Part shown: positions 6,001 through 11,869 of the stretch, piece by piece
Position numbering within the stretch: the first letter of the stretch is position 1
Layout: each line of letters begins with the position of its first letter
Source: Cellvibrionales bacterium
GTDB taxonomy: Bacteria > Pseudomonadota > Gammaproteobacteria > Pseudomonadales > UBA7434
NCBI GenBank assembly: GCA_018668095.1
Contig: JABIQF010000138.1
Location: 1 to 11,869, forward strand
Reading direction: 5' to 3'
DNA: 11,869 nucleotides
Position numbers and translations under genes: made by a program
The notes under the pieces: model-generated
Database searches by the model: none
Told to the model about the DNA's origin: nothing
The model's input: the letters and a program-made list of their open reading frames with translations, nothing else

Positions 6001-7428
6001 CTAGCCACCCATCAACAACTGTTTTTTCTGTTTAAGAAAGTCTGCCAAGCCATTAAGTACATCACCACGCTCGGGCTTACTCACCAAAAGCGAATCGATA
6101 TTTTCTAACTCTTTGTCTAAGCGGCTAGATTCACCCGACAAACATTTATCACGACAAAAATGCAACCATTCTTCGCGCTCATCGGCAGTTAAACTGTCAG
6201 GGAAATTACGCGCTCTGTAACGAAACAATAAATCGGGTAGCCGCGCGTCCTCAAAAGGAAAAGCACTGTCGGCCAATGTTTCCGCATCAGCAGCAGGTAT
6301 TTTCTGTATCAAAGGCTTATCCCTATTTGGAATAAAACCATCATATAACAGCGCTTCAGCATCACGGTCACTATTATCGAATGCATTCGCAGTTACAACC
6401 GCCTGCAGTTTTTTGGCTAAACCTGAAAAAGCTAACAACTGCTCTCGATGTGCTTCACAGCTTGACCAATCTAAAGATAAACGCTTAGCGACTTTATCAT
6501 CCACCAACTTAGGCGTTAGTACGATAGGACAGCGATTTATATGAATAGATTTAAGAGGAATTCGATCGATACCTTCAGGTAAATCGGCCACGCGCGTAAA
6601 TAATAAATCAGCAATTTGCTGCGGATCTAAGTCAAATAATGGCTTAGGCGAATAGCGTAAATCTACACAGATAATTTCATTTTTATTTTTAGGATGCTGC
6701 GCAATAGGTAGCACCAATGAACCACAGCAAAACTCAGAACCAAATCGCGAGGAAATATGCAGCACCGGCTTACCGGTTCCTAATGCCAACGCTTCTTGCG
6801 CTTTTTGCTTTTGTCGTAAAGAAAAAACATGATCAAATAACTGTGGATGCGTCTCTTTTATCAACTTCGCTACAGCAATAGTTGCATAAACATCTGAGAG
6901 CGCATCATGCGCCGCCTCATGAGACAAACCATTTGCTTCTGTTAACTGCTCCAGACGAAAACTAACAACGCCATCATCACGCTGTGGCCAATTAATACCT
7001 TCGGGTCTAACAGCATAACAAAGGCGTAACATATCAATAATATCCCAACGCGTATTGCCATTTTGCCACTCGCGGCCATAGGGGTCATAGAAATTGCGGT
7101 ACAGACCATAGCGCGTCACTTCATCATCAAAACGCAGACTGTTATAACCGACACTACAGGTATTAGGCTGGGCTAATTCTGCGTGAATGGCAGCAAAAAA
7201 ATCTCGCTCACTCACACCTTGCTCATCTACTTGCTGCGGTGTCATACCAGTGACTAAACAAGCCTCAGCATGAGGTATAACATCAAGCGCTGGACGGCAT
7301 AAAATATTTAAGGGCTTACCAACAATATTAAAATTGCTGTCCGTTCGCACACCAGCAAATTGCGAAGGCATATCTTCGGCAGGGTTAATGCCCCATGTTT
7401 CATAATCGTGCCAATATAAAGTATCCAT
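6001..7428 (-). CDS. sbcB: Exodeoxyribonuclease I (SbcB/ExoI)
   Basis: SbcB is a processive 3'-to-5' exonuclease on single-stranded DNA, acting in mismatch repair and in trimming recombination intermediates. The protein has 475 residues, the same length as the E. coli enzyme. The DEDD-type exonuclease core is intact: Asp8 and Glu10 in WHDYETWG, Asp101 or Asp102 in GYNSLRFDDEV, and His174/Asp179 in AHDALSDVYATIAVAKLI. The C-terminal half contains the SH3-like and helical ExoI domains (for example 'FRYRARNFPDSLTADEREEW', ~407-426). The ATG at 7428 has GAGG 5 bases upstream. It is the last gene of the UDG/ABC/sbcB unit, 54 bases after the ABC gene, and converges on the metallopeptidase gene. No terminator is evident after it apart from the 22-bp repeat. 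Confidence 0.97.
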   Translation of the reverse strand: MDTLYWHDYETWGINPAEDMPSQFAGVRTDSNFNIVGKPLNILCRPALDVIPHAEACLVTGMTPQQVDEQGVSERDFFAAIHAELAQPNTCSVGYNSLRFDDEVTRYGLYRNFYDPYGREWQNGNTRWDIIDMLRLCYAVRPEGINWPQRDDGVVSFRLEQLTEANGLSHEAAHDALSDVYATIAVAKLIKETHPQLFDHVFSLRQKQKAQEALALGTGKPVLHISSRFGSEFCCGSLVLPIAQHPKNKNEIICVDLRYSPKPLFDLDPQQIADLLFTRVADLPEGIDRIPLKSIHINRCPIVLTPKLVDDKVAKRLSLDWSSCEAHREQLLAFSGLAKKLQAVVTANAFDNSDRDAEALLYDGFIPNRDKPLIQKIPAADAETLADSAFPFEDARLPDLLFRYRARNFPDSLTADEREEWLHFCRDKCLSGESSRLDKELENIDSLLVSKPERGDVLNGLADFLKQKKQLLMGG

Positions 7429-7482
7429 TTAAACCTCGATATCCAAACTCGCGTATAAAAACCCTAACAACAATAAATTCGA

Positions 7483-9285
7483 TTAAGCAGACTGTTCTTT
7501 AAACTGATAGCTGGCTAATTTAGCATATAGTGCAGACGCTTTTAACAAGTGTTCGTGTGACCCTTGTGCAACTAGCTGCCCATGATCCAATACGGCAATA
7601 GTGTCTGCATGTAAAATTGTCGAAAGGCGGTGAGCAATAATTAACGTGGTTCGATTTTCCATTAGCCGCTCTAACGCTTTTTGAACTTTAAACTCACTTT
7701 CGGTATCCAGTGCACTGGTCGCTTCATCTAACATTAAAATACGTGGATCTTTTAATATGGCACGCGCAATAGCAATACGCTGCTTTTGCCCACCCGATAA
7801 ACGCACGCCCTGCTCACCTAAAAAGCTATTATAGCCATTGGGCAACTGACTAATAAACTCATGCGCATAAGCCGCCTTGGCTGCCTCCACAACCTCCTCA
7901 TCCGTAGCATTAGGCCTACCGTAACGAATATTCGTGGCAACATCACTGGTAAACAATGTTGGCTGCTGGGCAACCACGGCTAACTGCTGACGAAGCGCCT
8001 GAGGACTCAACTCACGAATATCTTTATTACCCAACGTGACCAAACCAGATTGCGGATCATAAAAGCGCTGTATTAATTCAAAGACGGTTGATTTACCTGC
8101 ACCCGATGGCCCCACTAACGCAACACATTGACCTTCAGGTAAAACTAAAGAGAACGATTTCAAGGCAGGCTCATCGGGTCTAGAAGGATAATTAAAGCTT
8201 ACCTGCTTAAAAGCGAGTTCAGCCGGTAATGCGTTTGCATCGGCCGATATAATGGGCGCAGTGATAAGACTCTTAACTTCTAACAGCTCAATCAAGCGTT
8301 CGGTGGCACCCGCTGCCCGCTGTAAATCACCAAATACCTCTGACACCGTAGCCACGCCCATAGCAACCATGAGGGCATAAAAGATAAAGGCTGCGAGATC
8401 ACCCGCTGTCATCGACCCATTAATCACATCGCTACCACCCACCCACAACATGACTGATAGCGCGGTAAACACCAACAAAATGACGGCAGCCATTAAAATA
8501 GCTCGCTGAGTTACGCGACTTTTGGCAATACCAAAAGCCTCTTCGACATGTGAACCAAAAACCGATTTTTCTTGCTGCTCTTGGGTATAGCTTTGTACGG
8601 CTTTAATATTTTGAATTATTTCACCGGCGTAGCTTCCTACATTGGCAATCGAATCCTGACTAGCTCGAGAAAGCCTTTTCACTTTTTTTCCATAAAATAA
8701 TATCGGCAATAACACTAACGGCACGCAGCCAACCACTATTAGCATCAACTTACCATTAGTAATGAATAGCATAATCAATGCACCCACAGTCGTAAGTGAG
8801 CTACGCAACGCCAAAGAAAAAGAGCTACCAATAATGGTTTGCAATAATGTTGTATCGGTAGTCAAGCGAGAAGTGATTTCGCCACTGCGGTTAGTTTCAA
8901 AATAGCTAGGATGCAAGGTAACGATATGATTAAAAACAGCTGTCCGTATATCTGCACTAACACGCTCACCCAACCACGACACCAAATAAAAACGAATAAA
9001 CGTTCCCAGCGCCATAAAAACAGCTAATGCTAACAGCACTAAAACGGCTTGATTAAGCAGCGCTAACGAGCCCTCACCAAAGCCGCTATCAATTAATAAC
9101 TTAACACCCTGCCCCATTAACAAACTCAACGACGCAGTAAACAGCAAGGCTGCCATCGCCGCCATCCAACGTGATTTATAGGGCTTTAAATAACTAAGAA
9201 GATGAAAAAGAGAAGATAATTTTTTAGGGGGCATTTCCTTTTTTTCTTCGGCGCTATCGACCGGCTTCACATCAACTGCTGACAT
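7483..9285 (-). CDS. ABC-type exporter, fused permease and ATPase (ABCB/MsbA-like)
   Basis: This 600-residue half-transporter should work as a homodimer in the inner membrane. After a charged cytoplasmic N-terminus (1-38) come about six membrane helices (around 40-62, 76-98, 158-178, 180-200, 264-284 and 296-316). The nucleotide-binding domain is complete: A-loop region FNYPSRPDEPAL (~364-375), Walker A GPSGAGKST (392-400), Q-loop VVAQQPTLF (~437-445), signature LSGGQKQR (496-503), Walker B ILMLDE (516-521), D-loop SALD and switch His552. It resembles the LmrA/BmrA/MsbA group of lipid or multidrug exporters. The substrate cannot be read from sequence, and I do not name it msbA because lpxK is not adjacent. 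Its ATG overlaps the UDG stop (TAATG), with only a weak purine-rich AGAGAGA upstream, so translation is likely coupled. Confidence 0.93.
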   Translation of the reverse strand: MSAVDVKPVDSAEEKKEMPPKKLSSLFHLLSYLKPYKSRWMAAMAALLFTASLSLLMGQGVKLLIDSGFGEGSLALLNQAVLVLLALAVFMALGTFIRFYLVSWLGERVSADIRTAVFNHIVTLHPSYFETNRSGEITSRLTTDTTLLQTIIGSSFSLALRSSLTTVGALIMLFITNGKLMLIVVGCVPLVLLPILFYGKKVKRLSRASQDSIANVGSYAGEIIQNIKAVQSYTQEQQEKSVFGSHVEEAFGIAKSRVTQRAILMAAVILLVFTALSVMLWVGGSDVINGSMTAGDLAAFIFYALMVAMGVATVSEVFGDLQRAAGATERLIELLEVKSLITAPIISADANALPAELAFKQVSFNYPSRPDEPALKSFSLVLPEGQCVALVGPSGAGKSTVFELIQRFYDPQSGLVTLGNKDIRELSPQALRQQLAVVAQQPTLFTSDVATNIRYGRPNATDEEVVEAAKAAYAHEFISQLPNGYNSFLGEQGVRLSGGQKQRIAIARAILKDPRILMLDEATSALDTESEFKVQKALERLMENRTTLIIAHRLSTILHADTIAVLDHGQLVAQGSHEHLLKASALYAKLASYQFKEQSA

Positions 9286-9878
9286 TATGTCTCTCTATAA
9301 AGTAAATCATTAATACGTGATTTAAGTTCAGGCAATACGTCTGACTCAAACCAACTGTTTTTCTTTAACCAAATATGATTACGCGGACTAGGATGCGGCA
9401 GTGGCATTGCCGTCGGCAAGTATGACCGCCAAGCCGCTACAATATCCGTTACCGTAGCACCTTTTCCACAGATGGCCGAATCGAGATGATAGTCTTGGGC
9501 GTATTTACCTATCACCAGAACGAACTGAACATTCGGCATTGCTGCCAGTAAAGACGCACGCCATTTTACTGCACACTCTTTGCGCGGCGGTAAATCACCG
9601 GTTTTTCCTGTGCCGGGGTAGCAGAAACCCATCGGCAGAGTAGCTATTTGGCTTGCATCGTAGAATACCGCTTTATCGACTCCCATCCAAGCGCGTAAGC
9701 GTTCACCGCTGGCATCGTTAAAGGGAATGCCGGATTCGTGGACTTTACGACCTGGTGCCTGACCTGCTATTAAGATTTTTGCTTGAGACGACAACTGCAA
9801 AACAGGGCGAATTCCATGGGGTAAGTAACGCTCGCACTCTCGACAGGCATTCACACGATTCAATAATACGTTTATCAT
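9285..9878 (-). CDS. Uracil-DNA glycosylase superfamily protein with putative [4Fe-4S] site
   Basis: This protein of about 197 residues belongs to the UDG superfamily. Counting from the upstream ATG (9890), the N-terminal strand and active-site loop is GQAPG (43-47), followed by GIPFNDASGERL (54-65). The second catalytic loop is HPSPRNHIW (166-174). Four cysteines (16, 19, 90, 106) form the C-x2-C...C-x15-C arrangement known for the iron-sulfur ligands of family 4 UDGs. The family motif A is modified (GQAPGRKVHESGIPFND rather than the usual GEAPG...PFVG), so substrate range may differ. It would act in the cytoplasm on deaminated bases. I prefer the ATG at 9878 because TGAG lies 7 bases before it and the first Cys then falls at the usual distance from the start. 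The ATG at 9890 has no ribosome site but remains possible. It is the first gene of the unit with the ABC exporter and sbcB. Confidence 0.87.
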   Translation of the reverse strand: MINVLLNRVNACRECERYLPHGIRPVLQLSSQAKILIAGQAPGRKVHESGIPFNDASGERLRAWMGVDKAVFYDASQIATLPMGFCYPGTGKTGDLPPRKECAVKWRASLLAAMPNVQFVLVIGKYAQDYHLDSAICGKGATVTDIVAAWRSYLPTAMPLPHPSPRNHIWLKKNSWFESDVLPELKSRINDLLYRET

Positions 9879-9941
9879 CTCGTATCTCATTGTGTATCAG
9901 TCAAACATCTTTTCGTCAGTCTACTCTTTGCTTGAGACAAA

Positions 9942-9969
9942 AAAAAGCCGGGTATATACCCGGCTTTTT
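9942..9969. terminator. Strong bidirectional Rho-independent terminator
   Basis: GCCGGGTATATACCCGGC (9947-9964) is a perfect 18-bp inverted repeat. It is flanked by A-tract 9939-9946 and T-tract 9965-9969. On the minus strand the stem is followed by eight U and lies 27 bases after the stop of the membrane protein gene, which it should end. It also insulates the UDG/ABC/sbcB operon from upstream transcription. On the plus strand the five-U tract is shorter. Confidence 0.92.
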
Positions 9970-9996
9970 GAACGTTGTGATGTCTAGCATCATTCA

Positions 9997-10518
9997 TCAA
10001 GCATGATGAAAAGGTGTTACCATCGTTGTATCTTCACCAGCTTTACTCACACCATGCTGATTCATTAATAGAATTTCAATAGGTGCTTTTTGCTTAGGCA
10101 TAACATCAATCATTAATAAGTAGCCACCGTGTTCAATAACATCATGAAAACGTCGAATTTTATAATTCTCAGTTTGCATACCGACAAAGCCACCAATCCA
10201 TGTTGAAAAACCAACAGTCATTGCGCCAATACCTAATACGCCCAACATGCCGAACATATCAAACCAAGACGTTAACTGATCAAAAAGAACGATCGTAATA
10301 ATAGCAAGTATCACTCCGTAGAAAAAACCTCTCTCACCAGAGCGGAGAATATCTAATTGATGGATCGGCGTAGCAGCATGCAAATGATGTTTTTGAATGC
10401 CCGCCTCATCTTTACTGAGCACATGAAAATTCCAATCGCTAATACCATTAGCATGTAATAACTTCGACGCGGATTCAGCAACATCGATGTCATATGTTAA
10501 ATAATATAATCGTTTCAT
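9997..10518 (-). CDS. Two-helix membrane protein of unknown function, with His-rich segment
   Basis: This 173-residue protein belongs to a family I recognise only as a conserved hypothetical of Gammaproteobacteria. An N-terminal soluble part (1-60) begins MKRLYYLTYDIDVAESASKLLHANGI in a strand-helix pattern. It then has 'FHVLSKDEAGIQKHHLHAATPIHQLDILRSGERG', rich in His (44, 45, 47, 53). Two Gly-rich membrane helices follow (about 64-80 and 88-113), then 'MQTENYKIRRFHDVIEHGGYLLMIDV', which looks like a second strand-helix-strand element. Both soluble parts probably face the cytoplasm. The general layout recalls stress proteins in which small domains flank a glycine-zipper-like helix pair. The ATG at 10518 has AGGG (10526-10529) 7 bases upstream. 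A Fur-like box lies directly before the ribosome site and a strong terminator follows, so it is a single-gene unit. Iron or other metal control is inference. Confidence 0.85.
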   Translation of the reverse strand: MKRLYYLTYDIDVAESASKLLHANGISDWNFHVLSKDEAGIQKHHLHAATPIHQLDILRSGERGFFYGVILAIITIVLFDQLTSWFDMFGMLGVLGIGAMTVGFSTWIGGFVGMQTENYKIRRFHDVIEHGGYLLMIDVMPKQKAPIEILLMNQHGVSKAGEDTTMVTPFHHA

Positions 10519-10534
10519 AACAAAGCCCTTTTAT

Positions 10535-10553
10535 AATAATGATGATCATTAAT
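10535..10553. promoter_or_regulatory. Fur-like box upstream of the membrane protein gene
   Basis: AATAATGATGATCATTAAT matches the classical 19-bp Fur consensus (GATAATGATAATCATTATC) at 15 of 19 positions, including an unbroken run of eight in the left half. It lies 17 bases before the ATG at 10518 and 5 bases before the AGGG ribosome site. No convincing sigma-70 promoter is visible around it. The AT-rich context raises the chance of a random match. Confidence 0.5.
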
Positions 10554-10747
10554 CCAAAAAAACAAACTACAAAATGCGAAAAATTAATGCACTCTTTATA
10601 CTTACGTTTAATGATTAGAAAAAGAAGACTATTTTATAGAACAATTAGATATAAGCATTGGATGCTATAGGTATATTACTGAAAACAAAGGGTTTTTATT
10701 ATATTAACGGGCCAGTCTAAGGAAAAAAAACCTTAAAATATCGTAAT

Positions 10748-10801
10748 TCTCAATATTCTCAATACCCTCAACACTCTCAACACCCTCAATACTCTCAATA
10801 T
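10748..10801. repeat. 9-bp tandem repeat, six copies, consensus YCTCAAYAY
   Basis: Six head-to-tail 9-bp units fill these 54 bases without gap: TCTCAATAT, TCTCAATAC, CCTCAACAC, TCTCAACAC, CCTCAATAC, TCTCAATAT. Only three positions vary (1, 7 and 9), always T versus C. On the minus strand the unit reads RTRTTGAGR. The array starts 8 bases after the stop codon of the receiver gene (10809), so it is transcribed as part of that 3' untranslated region unless transcription ends first. Confidence 0.9.
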
Positions 10802-10808
10802 GAAAAAA

Positions 10809-11231
10809 CTAACGAGAGGCAATAGCCTCTTTAAGTATTTCTCTGAACTCATCGTTATCCCAGGGTTTAGTGCAGTGGCAAAAAATCTTTCCTTTATCAA
10901 TTGCCGCTATCGTAGCAGCTACATCAGAGTATCCAGTCAATAGTATCCTAACTGTTGATGGTGATTGCTTTACTACTTGCTCAAGAAATTCTGCACCGTT
11001 CATTTTTGGCATGCGCATATCAGAAACAACAAGGTCAATAGTATGCTCTGAAATAACAGCTAGGCCTTCATCACCGCTCTCTGCGGTGTAAATATCCCAA
11101 TCGGTATTACGGCATAAACGACGCAATGCAACGAGTATTGATATTTCATCATCGACGAACAATATTTTTATTTTCGAATCAGGTCCCTTCTCTACTGGAG
11201 AGTCGAAGTTTAAAAAGTCTAAATCACCCAT
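10809..11231 (-). CDS. Stand-alone response-regulator receiver protein (second of a pair)
   Basis: This is a single CheY-like receiver domain of about 140 residues with no output domain. Numbered from the ATG at 11240, it has an acidic N-terminal extension (1-22), then FVDDE (28-32, acidic pocket), phospho-acceptor Asp74 in VVSDMRMP, Thr102 in LLTGYSD and Lys125 in CTKPWDNDEF. All phosphorylation residues are present. The KPWDNDE end resembles receivers found with HD-GYP and hybrid-kinase systems. The start is not certain. The ribosome site AAGGAG (11242-11247) is 1 base from the ATG at 11240, 7 from a GTG at 11234 and 10 from the ATG at 11231. I chose 11231. In each case it overlaps the preceding receiver gene (by 8 bases here), so the two are translationally coupled. 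The 9-bp tandem repeat follows its TAG stop. Confidence 0.9.
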   Translation of the reverse strand: MGDLDFLNFDSPVEKGPDSKIKILFVDDEISILVALRRLCRNTDWDIYTAESGDEGLAVISEHTIDLVVSDMRMPKMNGAEFLEQVVKQSPSTVRILLTGYSDVAATIAAIDKGKIFCHCTKPWDNDEFREILKEAIASR

Positions 11232-11700
11232 CACATCCATGCTCCTTCAATAACTTTGTCAAATTTTCTAATTGTATTTTTTGCTGACTCACTAAATCAT
11301 TTAACACTAAATTGGAGTGTGCTAAATCAAAATAGTGAAAACACTGCCTCAAAACCGTTTTTAGTTCTTCGTCATTCCATGGCTTGGCTAAAAAGCGCTG
11401 CACATCACCGCGATTAATCGCTGCTAAAACGTATTCCATATCGACCAAGCCAGATAAAATAATAGGAATAATAAAGGGATGATGTACTTTAATTTTTTTA
11501 ATTAAGTTAAGACCATCAATATCTGGCATATGCTGGTCAACTAAGATTACCTGCACATCATTCTCAGACAATAATGTTAATGCCTCATTATGGCTGCTCG
11601 CGGTTAATACTGTAAAGTCCTCATTACGCAACGAACGCGTCAGAGATTTCAATATCCCCGATTCATCATCCACACACAGTAAATTCCGTTGCATTTTCAT
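11224..11700 (-). CDS. Stand-alone response-regulator receiver protein with C-terminal coiled coil (first of a pair)
   Basis: This 158-residue protein has a receiver domain (about 5-122): CVDDE (9-13, acidic pair Asp11/Asp12), phospho-acceptor Asp55 in LVDQHMPDIDG, Ser83 in ILSG and Lys106 in LAKPWNDEEL. All are intact. Instead of an output domain it ends in a helical, probably coiled-coil tail (~125-155: SNLVLNDLVSQQKIQLENL) that could mediate dimerisation or partner binding. The ATG at 11700 has AAGGA 9 bases upstream; an ATG at 11694 is an equally good start with AGG 9 bases before it. It is the first gene of an overlapping pair with the second receiver. No kinase or effector gene lies within the window, so the partners must be beyond the right edge or elsewhere. 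Confidence 0.92.
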   Translation of the reverse strand: MKMQRNLLCVDDESGILKSLTRSLRNEDFTVLTASSHNEALTLLSENDVQVILVDQHMPDIDGLNLIKKIKVHHPFIIPIILSGLVDMEYVLAAINRGDVQRFLAKPWNDEELKTVLRQCFHYFDLAHSNLVLNDLVSQQKIQLENLTKLLKEHGCDG

Positions 11701-11869
11701 TTGCCTATTTCCTTATTAAGTCAAAAATTTTCACTCTATTAAGAATGAACCTCACTTAAAATGGTGCTTGCGTAAAATGCCCCTTAGTTACGAAGGTATC
11801 AAACTCAATTAAGCATGCAATTAACACTATAGCCAATCTATATAAACAACTATGCGTTCAGCCCTGCAA

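Noticed and set aside
7483..9285. Naming the exporter msbA
   Set aside because: The lpxK neighbour typical of msbA is absent, and the sequence alone does not separate lipid A flippases from other ABCB-type exporters.
9755..10006. Plus-strand frame across the UDG gene start and the terminator
   Set aside because: It runs through the terminator hairpin and is antisense to the UDG motifs.
10718..10735. TAAGG-A8-CCTTA stem-loop as terminator of the receiver operon
   Set aside because: The stem is only five pairs, AT-rich, and the T-run on the minus strand is in the loop rather than after the stem.
10748..10801. CRISPR array
   Set aside because: The 9-bp units are contiguous with no spacers, and no cas genes are present.
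10799..10918. Plus-strand frame beginning ATGAAAAAACTAACG directly after the 9-bp repeat
   Set aside because: It looks like a peptide start, but it is antisense to the receiver gene and lacks a Shine-Dalgarno sequence.

Overview
The window looks like chromosomal DNA of a gammaproteobacterium, probably a marine or free-living one of the Cellvibrionales/Oceanospirillales/Alteromonadales type. This is inferred from gene content: a full-length SbcB (exonuclease I), DUF2288 and DUF3301 proteins, a two-domain CinA with a TTG start, and a moderately AT-rich composition by eye. I see no insertion sequence, phage gene, CRISPR array, rRNA or tRNA. Most of the window is ordinary core-type genome. The less ordinary content lies in small regulatory palindromes, several short tandem repeats, a Fur-like box and a pair of overlapping stand-alone receiver genes.

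Layout, left to right. Positions 1-24 hold a Rho-independent terminator cut by the window edge. A DUF2288 gene (120-416, minus) is followed by about 330 bases of non-coding DNA. A large plus-strand lipoprotein gene with Ig-like and fibronectin-III-like domains (746-2506) converges, with a 5-base gap, on a minus-strand pair: a TetR-family regulator (3810-4478) and cinA (2512-3786). The TetR gene is divergent from a plus-strand pair: a DUF3301 membrane-anchored protein (4814-5185) and a YgjP/DUF45-type zinc metallopeptidase (5191-5958). The 335-base gap between them carries two palindromes suited to a dimeric repressor. The metallopeptidase gene ends in a 22-bp tandem duplication that spans its stop codon.

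Next comes a minus-strand operon transcribed in the order Fe-S uracil-DNA-glycosylase-like protein (9285-9878), ABC exporter (7483-9285), sbcB (6001-7428). The first two genes overlap as TAATG, so translation is probably coupled. Two of the three products act on DNA repair or recombination. A strong two-way terminator (9942-9969) separates this operon from a two-helix membrane protein gene (9997-10518) whose leader contains a near-consensus Fur box (10535-10553). At the right end two overlapping response-regulator genes (11224-11700, then 10809-11231; minus strand) encode receiver domains without output domains. A six-copy 9-bp tandem repeat lies just after the second stop codon. The last 169 bases (11701-11869) are the leader of the receiver pair; I see no convincing promoter motif there. 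A partner kinase, if linked, would lie beyond the right edge.

Working together: TetR may control itself plus cinA and possibly the divergent metallopeptidase pair. The UDG/ABC/SbcB operon joins genome maintenance with export. The receiver pair looks like an incomplete phosphorelay whose kinase and effectors are elsewhere.
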